This document shows positions 1 through 8,051 of a stretch of DNA of 53,077 nucleotides, piece by piece (position 1 is the stretch's first letter; each line of letters opens with the position of its first letter). The translations under genes were made by a program, and so were the position numbers. Under the pieces are notes generated by a model that had not been told where the DNA came from, did no database searches, and saw only the letters and a list, made by a program, of their open reading frames with translations. The DNA comes from Chelativorans sp. ZYF759 (GTDB taxonomy: Bacteria; Pseudomonadota; Alphaproteobacteria; Rhizobiales; Rhizobiaceae): the NCBI RefSeq assembly GCF_012911015.1, contig NZ_WVVV01000021.1, positions 1 through 53,077 on the forward strand. Reading direction: 5' to 3'.

Positions 1-58
1 CCTCCCGCGCAGCGGGTTCGTTCTTCCACCCCATACTCGCCTTCTTCAAAGCGCTCTG

Positions 59-168
59 ATTATGCCGAACTGCCGCATGGCCGACAGCAGACGCAGCAGC
101 CGCCGAACTCGGCCATGCGGCATAATCCATCTTACGGCATAATGGCCCTTATGCCGATATCGGCATAA
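59..168. repeat. Cluster of CGGCATAA/TTATGCCG inverted repeats
   Basis: Five copies of the 8-mer TTATGCCG or its complement occur within 110 bp. ATTATGCCG at 59 pairs with CGGCATAAT ending at 125, and the arms extend inward through CATGGCCGA (76-84) and TCGGCCATG (109-117). A further CGGCATAAT lies at 135-143. A perfect 20-bp palindrome, TTATGCCGATATCGGCATAA, spans 149-168. The cluster stops where readable ArdC homology begins (about 170), so it marks a recombination junction. It could be a recombinase binding array or the end of a mobile element; I do not recognise the element for certain. Confidence 0.6.
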
Positions 169-508
169 GTCGCACTGGACCGGTGCGCGACATCGTCTCG
201 ACCGCGACCTGTCGGGCTCGTTCGGCTCAAAGAAATACGCCTTCGAGGAACTGGTCGCCGAAATGTCCGCGGCCTTTGCCTGCGCTACGCTCGGCATCGA
301 GCCGACTGTCCGCCATGCCGATTATATCGGTTCCTGGCTGGACGTGATGAAGGAAGACAACCGCGCGATCGTCCGGGCGGCCTCGCTCGCCTCAAAAGCC
401 TCCGACTATCTCCTCGGCCATCTGGGCGAGGAGGACAGCGCCGGCACGGTTGCTGGTGATCCCCAACAGCAAGAGGCCGAATTCGGCCCGGACGCGGAAG
501 TGGCGTGA
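143..508 (+). pseudogene. ArdC-type antirestriction protein, C-terminal fragment
   Basis: The reading frame contains HWTG followed by an RLDRDLSG-like stretch, FGSKKYAFEELVAEMSAAF, and the end part YIGSWLDVMKEDNRAI. These are hallmarks of the zincin-like metallopeptidase domain of ArdC/DUF1738 antirestriction proteins found on plasmids and ICEs. HWTG is normally the second half of the metal-binding HExxH-type region; here a serine precedes it and an in-frame stop lies at 140-142. The N-terminal single-strand-DNA-binding domain and the first part of the peptidase domain are missing, cut off at the palindrome cluster. No start codon with a ribosome site is visible in frame, so this is a dead remnant. 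ArdC genes normally head the ParB/Toprim/DUF2493 backbone that follows here. Confidence 0.7.
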
Positions 509-729
509 ATGTCACGGCGGGATGCGGTTCCTGTCGAAGGCCAGCTGCCGGAGCCTTTTCCAATCGGCCGAGGCGGACGTGGTGTCGCACTGGAATGAGC
601 GTCGCGGTCCTTTCTGTATCGGCGGGGCGGGGGCGCAGCCGGAGGGGAGAGTGAGAGGAGGGACAGAGTTTTGTGACGGGTTGAGAGGTCGGGAGAGTGG
701 CTCCCGGCCGCCCGTCGAGGAGCAGAAAA

Positions 730-2829
730 ATGTCCCGTTCGAAGAAAACGAAGCAGATCAGCCTGAGCGCCTCACGCGATATTCCGTTGGATCGTCTCGT
801 GCTCAGCCAGTCCAATGTCCGTCACGTAAAGGCCGGCGTCTCCATCGAGGAGCTGGCAGCCGATATCGCCCGCCGCACATTGCTGGCAAGCCTCACCGTC
901 AGGCCGTTGCTTGACGATCAAGGCAGAGAGACAGGCCAGTTCGAAGTGCCGGCCGGTGGCCGCCGCTACCGCGCGCTCGAACTTCTGGTCAAGCAGAAGC
1001 GGCTGGCAAAGGATGCGCCGATACCCTGCATCGTGCGCACCGAGGGCATCGCGGAGGAGGACAGCCTCGCGGAAAACATCCAGCGCGCGCCCCTGCACGC
1101 GCTGGACCAGTTCCGCGCCTTTCTGTCGATGCGCGAGAAGGGCATGAGCGAAGAAGAGATCGCCGCCGCATTTTTCGTTTCCGCCAACATCGTCAGGCAG
1201 CGTTTGCGGCTCGCCGCAATCTCCCCGAAGCTGCTCGACATCTATGCCGATGACGAGATGAACCTCGACCAGCTGATGGCTTTTGCGGTAACGGCCGATC
1301 ACCAGCGGCAGGAACAGGTCTGGGAACAACTCGGCACATCCTGGTCGCGCGAGCCCTATCGCATCCGCCGCATGCTGACGGAAGGCGCGGTGAAAGCCAC
1401 CGACCGGCGCGCCCGGTTCGTCGGTATCGAGGAATATGAGGCCGCGGGCGGGATCGTGCTGCGTGATCTTTTCCATTCCGACGAGGGCGGCTGGCTGCAG
1501 GATGCAGCCCTTCTCGACCGGCTGGTCGCCGAGAAACTCGAACGTGGCGCGAATCTCATCCGGGAAGAGGGCTGGAAGTGGGTCGAGGCAGCCATCGATT
1601 TTCCATATGGGCACAATTTTGGACTGCGCCGCCTCTCCGGCGAAGTCGACACGATGAGCCACGAGGAGGCTGCCGAGCTGGAGGCGCTCCGACAGGAGGC
1701 TGCAAGGCTTGAAGAGGAGCATATAGACGCGGAGGAATTTTCCGAAGAAGCCGACCGGCGCATGGGCGAGATCGAGACTCGGATCGAGGAACTCGAAATC
1801 CGCCCCGTCCGCTTCGCCGAAGACCAGAAATCGACCTCCGGTGCCTTCGTCTCGATCGACGGGGCCGGCTGCCTGCGGGTCGAGCGCGGCTTCGTTCGTC
1901 CCGAGGACGAGGAGCGGCCGGAAACCACGGAGGCAGATGCCGAGGGCAAAGCCGGCGGCTCCGGCCGGGGCTTGGATGCCGATCCGAATGCCGTCCATAC
2001 TCCCGTAAACGCGCCATCTGGCGCAGACAATTCTGCGGACGAGGAAGACGACAGCGTGAGGCCTTTGCCTGAGCGGCTGATCACCGAACTGACCGCCCAC
2101 CGCACGATCGCGCTGCGCGACGCGCTTGCCGGCGATCCCCACATCGCCTTCATCGCCGCCCTTCACGCATTGGCACTGCGTCTCTTCTATCCCTACGTCC
2201 CGGACAGCTGCCTCGAACTTGAGCCGAAGAGCGTCACCGTCGGCTCGCATGCGCCGGGGCTGGCTGATACCAAGCCCGCGCTCGCCATCGCCGAGCGACA
2301 TGAGACCTGGCGCAAGGCCCTGCCGGAAGATCCGGCCGGTCTCTGGGATGAGATGGTCGGATTCGATGCCGACAGCCGCGAGGCCCTTTTTGCCCATTGC
2401 GTCTCGCTCACCGTCAATGCGGTCCATGAAAGCTGGAACCGCCGGCCCAAGGCGCTCGCTCATGCTGATCGCCTGGCCGAGGCCCTGTTGCTCGACATGA
2501 CCGGGGCCGGCTGGCGGCCGACCCTCGAGACATATCTCGGCCGGGTCACCAAAGGCCGCATTCTGGAAGCGGTGCGCGAGGCCTGCGGCGAGGAAGCAGC
2601 AGACCGGATTGCGGGTCAGAAAAAGGACGCGATGGCCGCTTCCGCCGAAGAACTTCTGGCGGATACGGGCTGGCTGCCCGAGCCCTTGAGAACGCCGGTA
2701 TCGGCGGAACCCGGAACGGTGGGCGGGGCGAATGCGACAGACGTTCCCTCCCTTGCTCCCGAGACCCTCGACGAGATCGAGAGCGAAGCCTCGCAGGATG
2801 ATACCGATCATCCGATCGCGGCTGAATAG
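730..2829 (+). CDS. ParB-like nuclease/partition domain protein (plasmid/ICE type)
   Basis: A 699-residue protein of the large ParB-like family common on alphaproteobacterial plasmids and ICEs. The start at 730 is preceded by AGGAG (716-720). The N-terminal ~120 residues carry the ParB/Srx fold: IPLDRLVLSQSNVR, the box 'VPAGGRRYRAL' (residues ~80-90) and 'AEN(I)QRAPLHALDQ' (~118-131), equivalents of the GxRR and ENxQR boxes. A helix-turn-helix region follows (FFVSANIVRQRLRLAAISP). A Glu-rich coiled-coil segment is at ~310-365 and an acidic low-complexity linker at ~400-450. It is far longer than chromosomal ParB (~300 aa). The family is presumed to act in DNA partition or transcription control of the element; the exact role is not established. 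No ParA partner is present in the window. The gene ends in front of a strong hairpin terminator. Confidence 0.85.
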   Translation: MSRSKKTKQISLSASRDIPLDRLVLSQSNVRHVKAGVSIEELAADIARRTLLASLTVRPLLDDQGRETGQFEVPAGGRRYRALELLVKQKRLAKDAPIPCIVRTEGIAEEDSLAENIQRAPLHALDQFRAFLSMREKGMSEEEIAAAFFVSANIVRQRLRLAAISPKLLDIYADDEMNLDQLMAFAVTADHQRQEQVWEQLGTSWSREPYRIRRMLTEGAVKATDRRARFVGIEEYEAAGGIVLRDLFHSDEGGWLQDAALLDRLVAEKLERGANLIREEGWKWVEAAIDFPYGHNFGLRRLSGEVDTMSHEEAAELEALRQEAARLEEEHIDAEEFSEEADRRMGEIETRIEELEIRPVRFAEDQKSTSGAFVSIDGAGCLRVERGFVRPEDEERPETTEADAEGKAGGSGRGLDADPNAVHTPVNAPSGADNSADEEDDSVRPLPERLITELTAHRTIALRDALAGDPHIAFIAALHALALRLFYPYVPDSCLELEPKSVTVGSHAPGLADTKPALAIAERHETWRKALPEDPAGLWDEMVGFDADSREALFAHCVSLTVNAVHESWNRRPKALAHADRLAEALLLDMTGAGWRPTLETYLGRVTKGRILEAVREACGEEAADRIAGQKKDAMAASAEELLADTGWLPEPLRTPVSAEPGTVGGANATDVPSLAPETLDEIESEASQDDTDHPIAAE

Positions 2830-2848
2830 AGCAAGCCACTACATTTTT

Positions 2849-2874
2849 GGCCCGCCCCCGTGGCGGGCCTTTTT
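2849..2874 (+). terminator. Rho-independent terminator or attenuator between parB-like and Toprim genes
   Basis: A perfect 8-bp G+C stem (GGCCCGCC / GGCGGGCC) with a 5-nt loop is followed by TTTTT. It lies 19 bases after the parB-like stop codon and only a few bases before the GGAGG ribosome site of the Toprim gene, so it can end the first transcript or limit read-through into the second gene. Confidence 0.8.
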
Positions 2875-2886
2875 CATGGAGGACCG

Positions 2887-3909
2887 ATGATGTCCGGTCT
2901 TGCTGCCGAACTGTCGCGACTGCTCGCCGAGCGGGCTGAGGTCGTGTGCAGGCACTATCTGTCCAACGGCCACCGCTCGGGCAATTACTGGCTCGTCGGT
3001 GACGTCCAAAACACCCCCGGCCGCTCGCTCTTCGTCCGCCTCAAGGGTCCCGCTTCGGGCCGGGGTGCAGCCGGCCGCTGGACAGATGCTGCAACCGGCC
3101 AGCATGGGGACCTTCTTGACCTCATCAGCCTCAATCAGGGCCTCGACCGTTTTGCCGATCTCGCTTGCGAGGCACGCCATTTCCTTGCCATGCCGTACAT
3201 GCCGGTCGTCTCCAAGCGGGCATACAACGAACCCGATCGAGCCGGTTCGCGGATCAAACGCCTCCTTGCCAAATCCGTGCCGCTGCCCGGCACCCCCGCC
3301 GAAACCTGGCTACACAGCCGTGGCATCGACATCATCGATCGTCTCGATGCGCTGCGTTTCCACCCAACCTGCCGCACTCGCGTGGACGGTAGAATGAAAA
3401 CCTGGCCGGCCATGATCGCCGCCGTCACTGATCCCGAGGCCAAGTTGACTGGCCTTATGCGTACCTTCCTCATGGCAGATGGAGCGGCCATGGCACCCAT
3501 CGCCGAACCGCGCCGGGCGCTCGGTCGCATCGGAGGACATGGCGTGCGTTTTGGCAATCCGGACGAGGTCATGCTTGCCGGTGAGGGCATCGAAACGGTG
3601 CTGTCCCTTCGGATGGCCTTGCCCGACATGCCAATGACGGCAGCACTTTCGGCCGGCAATCTCGGCCGTCTCATACTCCCGAAAACGCTGCGTCGACTTT
3701 ACCTGGCAGCCGACCGCGACCAGGCAGGCCGATGGGCCTGCGCCAAGCTTGCCGACCAGGCACGGGCTGCGGGTATCGAGCCGATTAGGCTCAACGCACG
3801 CCTCAACGACTTCAACGACGATCTGCTGCAATTTGGTCTCGATACACTGCGCATCCGACTGCGGCGGCAGCTTGACGTGTCAGACATCGGACGCTTCCTG
3901 CCGACCTGA
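2887..3909 (+). CDS. Toprim domain-containing protein (DUF7146/primase-like)
   Basis: About 340 residues. GGAGG at 2878-2882 sets the start to one of two adjacent ATGs (2887 or 2890). The N-terminal part contains 'GNYWLVGDVQNTPGRSLFVRL' split by short variable stretches and 'GRWTDAATGQHGDLLDLI', typical of the phage/plasmid primase-like family that sits behind ParB-like proteins in alphaproteobacterial ICEs. The C-terminal Toprim fold shows the glutamate motif in LAGEGIETVLSL (residues ~235-246) and the DxD-like motif in LYLAADRDQAG (~277-287). These residues bind Mg2+ in primases and topoisomerases. The classical zinc-binding domain and polymerase part of DnaG are not visible, so this is a stand-alone primase-like or accessory replication/repair protein, probably expressed in series with the ParB-like gene through the attenuator. 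Confidence 0.8.
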   Translation: MMSGLAAELSRLLAERAEVVCRHYLSNGHRSGNYWLVGDVQNTPGRSLFVRLKGPASGRGAAGRWTDAATGQHGDLLDLISLNQGLDRFADLACEARHFLAMPYMPVVSKRAYNEPDRAGSRIKRLLAKSVPLPGTPAETWLHSRGIDIIDRLDALRFHPTCRTRVDGRMKTWPAMIAAVTDPEAKLTGLMRTFLMADGAAMAPIAEPRRALGRIGGHGVRFGNPDEVMLAGEGIETVLSLRMALPDMPMTAALSAGNLGRLILPKTLRRLYLAADRDQAGRWACAKLADQARAAGIEPIRLNARLNDFNDDLLQFGLDTLRIRLRRQLDVSDIGRFLPT

Positions 3910-4227
3910 TCAGCAGCACGAGTGCTGTCTGGTGCATCATCTCGCCTGGCTTACCTGCCGCCACGCCCGGCGCGGCCTTCCCGGATGCGCGACCTGGCAC
4001 CGGACCGGCCGGTCCCGCAATGGCGTCGGCAGATCCACGTGCGCGGGCAACAGGAATGACACTTGCACCACGAAGCACCGCGCCAGACATTCTTCCAGGT
4101 GTCATCTGCCTCTTCCCGCCATCCTCCGCTTCGCTGCGGCCCTTCGGGTGCGGGACCGTCCGTCCGGCGCCTCTTGTCGCCCGTGAAGGCCGCGACGGGC
4201 GCGGCTCCTGCAACAGGACAGCCAGCC
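3910..4227 (+). promoter_or_regulatory. Leader of the DUF2493 gene with a conserved block shared with the DUF736 gene
   Basis: This 318-bp stretch holds no credible gene. Its segment 4086-4152 matches 11133-11201 in front of the DUF736 gene: GACATTC(T/C)TC, then an identical CCATCCTCCGCT (4119-4130; 11168-11179), then CGCT, CGGCCC and GGGTGCG in the same order. The block ends 75 bases before the ATG here and 78 bases before the ATG there. The sequence is rich in short inverted G+C repeats, so it may act as RNA in the 5' untranslated region or as a shared promoter/operator. Confidence 0.5.
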
Positions 4228-5148
4228 ATGAACAATCACGACACCGATCTCCGTCTGCCGTGCGACGTCTCGCCGACGGCGCATCTTCTCGACGAACTGC
4301 AACTCTATGGCCACAGGCCATTCGACGACGAACCAGATCCGCGACCCATGCCTGACGAGAACCAGCTCGCAGGTGCAATTGCCGATGTCTTCGACGCGCT
4401 TGTCTCCAGCCTCGCCGACACACGGCTCGAGCCGGACCTCGAGCCACTGCTCTGGTCGACCGTCAACCTGTTCCACCGAAGCATCCAGCGCATCGAGCGC
4501 GACCTTGATGCCAATGAACAGGCGCAGGTTAAAAGCCGGCGTGACCAGGACGGCTCAGAAATCCGCTCCGTTGAACTCGAGCGCCTGACCGCGGAAGGCA
4601 TCACGCTTCTCGAAAGGCGGAACGCCTTCGAGCATATTCGTGAGCAGGCCGCAGGACAGTTCCGCAACCACACCGGCTCGGCATGGCGGCCACGCTCGGG
4701 CTCGATCAACGGACACAAGGGTCTCACCTCTGCCGTCATCGACAGCCGTGACTTCCAGCATGCCCGCCGCCGCTCCGAAAACGAGCGTCTCCTGCCGCCC
4801 GGGCCAAAGGTTGCTCTCACCGGTGGGTCCGAATTCAACGAGCACACGATCATCTGGGAGCGCCTCGACAAGGTTCATTCCCGCCATCCCGACATGGTGC
4901 TCATCCATGGCGGTTCGCAAAAGGGCGCCGAACGCATCGCCGCATGTTGGGCCGACAGCAGACAGGTCCCCCAGATCGTCTTCAAGCCCGACTGGACCCG
5001 CCACGGAAAGGCCGCGCCGTTCCGCCGCAACGACGAACTCCTCCAGGTCATGCCGATCGGCCTTCTGGCCTTCCCGGGCAACGGCATTCAGGAAAACCTC
5101 GTCGACAAGGCGCGCCGGCTTGGCATCCCGGTGTGGAAGCCGTCGTGA
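4228..5148 (+). CDS. DUF2493 (SLOG-fold, YspA-like) domain protein
   Basis: 306 residues starting at the ATG at 4228, after the conserved leader. The C-terminal ~125 residues hold the DUF2493 domain: 'KVALTGGSEFNEHTIIWERL' split into a beta strand and a glycine turn, 'DMVLIHGGSQKGAERIAACWA' and a final 'PVWKPS'. The GG-S and HGG-KGAE motifs correspond to the nucleotide-binding turns of the SLOG/DprA-like Rossmann fold. The N-terminal ~170 residues are helical and specific to the plasmid/ICE version (DELQLYGHRPFDDEPDPRPM). SLOG proteins bind nucleotides or nucleic-acid-derived ligands; the function of this ICE family is unknown. It is commonly found between Toprim and DUF736 genes, as here. 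Confidence 0.8.
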   Translation: MNNHDTDLRLPCDVSPTAHLLDELQLYGHRPFDDEPDPRPMPDENQLAGAIADVFDALVSSLADTRLEPDLEPLLWSTVNLFHRSIQRIERDLDANEQAQVKSRRDQDGSEIRSVELERLTAEGITLLERRNAFEHIREQAAGQFRNHTGSAWRPRSGSINGHKGLTSAVIDSRDFQHARRRSENERLLPPGPKVALTGGSEFNEHTIIWERLDKVHSRHPDMVLIHGGSQKGAERIAACWADSRQVPQIVFKPDWTRHGKAAPFRRNDELLQVMPIGLLAFPGNGIQENLVDKARRLGIPVWKPS

Positions 5149-5289
5149 CGGGACGGCATTTGCCATAGGCCGCTTGAGCGACAGGCCTGCGTACCACCAA
5201 ACTTCACACATCGGGCCAACGTGAATTCTGCTTGTCTGACGCCTGCACATGCCGTTTGATACGCAGAGTATCAATCTCGGCGAGGCACA

Positions 5290-5592
5290 ATGCAGCTGCA
5301 CAGAATTTCGAACCGACAGGTGAAGGCGGCGCGGGCGTTGCTCGGCTGGTCGCAGGCCGATCTGGCACTTGCTTCAGGCGTCTCCGAACCAACCGTCAAG
5401 AGGCTGGAATGTCGTGAAGGACTGCTAGGCGGACGCGCCGATACCGGTGACAAGATCGTCAATGCGCTCGAAGAAGCCGGCATCATCATCGTGGAACAGA
5501 ATGGCCAAGGGCCGGGAGTTAGGCTCCGAAAGCCAGTAGTCCACGATGAGGGTCTCAGACCCGATGAGCTCAATGCCTCCAATGACGACTGA
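5290..5592 (+). CDS. XRE-family helix-turn-helix regulator
   Basis: A 100-residue protein consisting mostly of one HTH domain. RQVKAARALLGWSQADLA forms the first helices and SGVSEPTVKRLE the turn and recognition helix (residues ~9-44). The C-terminal half (ALEEAGIIIVEQNGQGPGVRLRKP) is the conserved short tail seen in small XRE regulators of alphaproteobacteria. It starts at the ATG at 5290 with GAGG-like bases nearby. It likely represses itself or neighbouring element genes. It stands alone between the DUF2493 gene and a small unknown gene. Confidence 0.8.
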   Translation: MQLHRISNRQVKAARALLGWSQADLALASGVSEPTVKRLECREGLLGGRADTGDKIVNALEEAGIIIVEQNGQGPGVRLRKPVVHDEGLRPDELNASNDD

Positions 5593-5735
5593 GACACGCA
5601 TGGACACGCAGGCTCATTCCGTTGCTGGCTGCTCGACCGGCGGTTCCGGCCATTTCTGCCCGCCGCCCGGTCGGCCGCGATGCGGCAGGAACGCAGGCCT
5701 GGCCAGCCCTGCCTTACCGAACTGAAAGGATGCCA

Positions 5736-6011
5736 ATGTCCGATCCCGGCCCAAAGATCCTGAAGTCGCCACTGTCGAACAGGTTCACAAGCGACGGAAT
5801 TACCGTGAGTGTCGAAATCTACAGGATCGAAGGTGCACAGGGCTGGACGCTCGAACTCATCGATTCGGACTGGAATTCAGTTGTGTGGGACGAGCTGTTT
5901 GCGACCGACGACGAGGCCATGGAAGAGTTCCTGACTGGCGTCCAGGATGTTGGCCTTGCCAGCCTGCTCGAGCCCGATGACGACGATCCGCCCATGGCCA
6001 CCATCCATTAG
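5736..6011 (+). CDS. Small conserved hypothetical acidic protein
   Basis: 91 residues. GAAAGG at 5724-5729 places the start at 5736 (an ATG at 5730 in the same frame is too close). The protein has an SNRFTSDGITVSVEIYRIEG beta-rich start, a W-rich middle (GWTLELIDSDWNSVVWDE) and an acidic helical end (TDDEAMEEFLTGVQD, EPDDDDPP). I recognise it as a kind of small protein often carried by alphaproteobacterial plasmids, without known function. No signal peptide or membrane helix is visible. Confidence 0.6.
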   Translation: MSDPGPKILKSPLSNRFTSDGITVSVEIYRIEGAQGWTLELIDSDWNSVVWDELFATDDEAMEEFLTGVQDVGLASLLEPDDDDPPMATIH

Positions 6012-6067
6012 CTTTGCGCGCCCATCATGCTGGCGGGTGCTTGCCGCCCCTTCATACCGGAAATCCA

Positions 6068-7123
6068 TTGTTTCAGCGCAATCTCATTCAAGTCGCATTG
6101 CTCTACGCAGCAGCCATTGCCAGCGGCTACGCGGCTTCATTGCTGCGCGTTCCACTCCCCTGGATGATCGGCCCCCTGCTGCTGGCTGCAATTGTCAGTC
6201 TCGCCGACAAGCAGCCAACCATCCCCTGGATTACCCGACCCATCGGGCAGCTGGTTGTCGCCGCTTCCGTCGGCCTCTTCTTCACGCCGGCGGCGCTCAC
6301 CGCCGTCAGTCAGCAGATCGTGCCGATGCTTGCCGTAGCGCTGCTTACCATCGCCGCCGGCTTCGTGGCAGCACTCGTTCTGATGCGGATAGCTCACATC
6401 GACGTCGTCTCGGCCAGTCTTGCCAGCATTCCCGGTGGCCCCGTCGAAATGGCGGCCCTTGCGGCCCGCCACGGCGCTCAATCGGGTACAGTCGCCTTCG
6501 CACAAATCTTGCGCATCGCGCTCCTGGTGCTCATCGTCCCACCATTGCTCGTGGCCCTCGACGGTGAGGGCGCCGATCCGGCGACCGCACTGGCGAACGG
6601 ACCCGTCGACTACCTCGGCGCGCTGCTGCTACTGGCAATCGCCCTTGGTGGCGGCTTCTTCCTCAAGCTCATCGGCATGACAACGCCTTTCTTCCTTGGT
6701 CCTCTGGCCGCGACAGCGGCAGCCTCAGCCTTCATGATGCCGGTATCGGCGCCGCCCTATTTTGTACTGGCCGCGGCGCAGGTCCTCCTTGGCGTGTGGC
6801 TGGGTGCCATGTTCAAGCGTGAACTCTTCGTACGATCACCCATGTTGCTGGTGGCCGTTCTGGCTTCGACTGCCGTCCTGCTGCTGTTGACCGCAATCAT
6901 GGCGCTCGTCATCAGCTGGATGACAGGAATTGCATGGCAGACGATGGTCCTGGCTACCGCTCCAGGCAGCGTCACTGAAATGGCCCTGACGGCGAAGATC
7001 CTCGACCAGGAAGTGGCGCTGGTCACGGCCTACCACGTGCTGCGCATCTTCATCATTCTGCCTCTGGTGCCGCTGATATTTGCCCTGGTGGCGCGTTTGT
7101 CAGGGCGACCGGGTGCTGACTAA
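6068..7123 (+). CDS. AbrB-type (PF05145) polytopic membrane protein, putative transporter
   Basis: About 351 residues with roughly ten hydrophobic segments. It is a duplicated membrane protein: each half has the repeat of helices with PWMIGPLL / PFFLGPLAA and the glycine-proline turn SIPGGPVEMAALA / TAPGSVTEMALTA, the signature of the AbrB family. The E. coli founding member was named as a regulator of aidB, but the fold is a transporter-like membrane protein, and homologues often accompany tricarboxylate (Tct) transport genes. No ATG is present at the 5' end; possible starts are TTG codons at 6014, 6041 and 6068. I prefer 6068, just before the first membrane helix, but this is unsure. It follows the preceding small gene closely. 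Confidence 0.75.
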   Translation: MFQRNLIQVALLYAAAIASGYAASLLRVPLPWMIGPLLLAAIVSLADKQPTIPWITRPIGQLVVAASVGLFFTPAALTAVSQQIVPMLAVALLTIAAGFVAALVLMRIAHIDVVSASLASIPGGPVEMAALAARHGAQSGTVAFAQILRIALLVLIVPPLLVALDGEGADPATALANGPVDYLGALLLLAIALGGGFFLKLIGMTTPFFLGPLAATAAASAFMMPVSAPPYFVLAAAQVLLGVWLGAMFKRELFVRSPMLLVAVLASTAVLLLLTAIMALVISWMTGIAWQTMVLATAPGSVTEMALTAKILDQEVALVTAYHVLRIFIILPLVPLIFALVARLSGRPGAD

Positions 7124-7283
7124 TCCTTCCAAGCGCTATCCGTGGTTGACGGCTCTGGCCAGGATCTTCTGCTGTTTCCTAGGGATTGAATGACGGATCG
7201 ATTAATCAGAAGACGATTTTCGTTCGTGCTTTGTGCTGAGTCAGTCGCATGGTAGCATCTCAAAAAAAGCATGAGGCGAGCAG

Positions 7284-8051
7284 TTGGCTCAGAAGTCAGA
7301 CATCGAATGGACGGACGCGACGTGGAACCCAGTGACGGGCTGCACCAAGGTCGGCCCGGGCTGTGACAATTGCTATGCTGAGCGCTTTGCGGAGCGCTGG
7401 CGTGACATTGCCGGACACCCCTACGAGCAGGGCTTCGACCTGACACTCTGGCCGTCGAGGCTGAAGCAGCCCGTGCTGTGGAAAAAGCCGCGGATGATCT
7501 TCGTGAACTCGATGAGCGACCTTTTCCACAAGGACATCGACCTCGCATTCATCGACAAGGTGTTTGATGCCATGGAGCAGGCGGACTGGCATGTCTACCA
7601 AGTGCTGACCAAGCGCAGCTCGCTCATGCGCAACTATGTCCGGAACCGGTATGATGAAGGGCCAGTCCCGCGCCACATCTGGCTCGGCGTCTCGGTGGAG
7701 GACGCCGCTCACACAAGCCGGATCAAGCACCTGAAGCAGATCAATTCCGACGCACGCTTTATCTCGTTCGAGCCGCTACTCGGGCCGATCGGGGACGTCG
7801 ACCTGCGGGGTGTTGCGTGGGCCATTGTCGGGGGGGAGAGTGGGCCTCGGGCGCGTCCCATGGACGAAAGCTGGGCTCGCCAGCTTCGTGACATCTGCGA
7901 CCGTGACGACGTGGCGTTCTTCTTCAAGCAATGGGGCGGTGCCCGGCCGAAGTCGGGCGGGCGCCTTCTCGATGGTGAAGAGTGGAATGGCTTCCCGTGG
8001 CAGATCGTTCCCGAACCCATCATTCGTGCTCTGCAGCCCGAGGATGCTTGA
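7284..8051 (+). CDS. DUF5131 (phage Gp37/Gp68-like) three-Cys-motif, radical-SAM-like protein
   Basis: 255 residues starting at TTG 7284, preceded by GAGGCGAG (7274-7281). The N-terminus carries SDIEWTDATWNPVTGC, and the three-cysteine motif CTKVGPGCDNC (C-x6-C-x2-C, residues ~19-29), followed by FVNSMSDLFH, HVYQVLTKR, IWLGVSVE and WAIVGGESGPRARPM. This is the full set of DUF5131 boxes. The family is related to radical-SAM enzymes, with the cysteines as presumed Fe-S ligands. The stop codon overlaps the next ATG (TGATG), so the protein is translationally coupled to TcmP, its standard partner. The upstream 160 bp is less G+C-rich than the surroundings, which fits cargo inserted in the backbone. 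The substrate is unknown; nucleic-acid modification or phage-related defence is an inference. Confidence 0.85.
   Translation: MAQKSDIEWTDATWNPVTGCTKVGPGCDNCYAERFAERWRDIAGHPYEQGFDLTLWPSRLKQPVLWKKPRMIFVNSMSDLFHKDIDLAFIDKVFDAMEQADWHVYQVLTKRSSLMRNYVRNRYDEGPVPRHIWLGVSVEDAAHTSRIKHLKQINSDARFISFEPLLGPIGDVDLRGVAWAIVGGESGPRARPMDESWARQLRDICDRDDVAFFFKQWGGARPKSGGRLLDGEEWNGFPWQIVPEPIIRALQPEDA

Noticed and set aside
149-168. 20-bp palindrome considered as a transcription terminator
   Set aside because: No loop and no T run, and the same 8-mer recurs around it, which fits a protein binding array better.
772-2811. 679-residue open frame antisense to the parB-like gene
   Set aside because: It is the exact complement frame of a gene with clear ParB motifs, has no family motifs and arises from high-G+C codon bias.
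4228-5148. DUF2493 protein considered as DprA
   Set aside because: The SLOG turn motifs are present, but the N-terminal part and length fit the plasmid DUF2493 family and no DprA SAM or winged-helix domain is seen.
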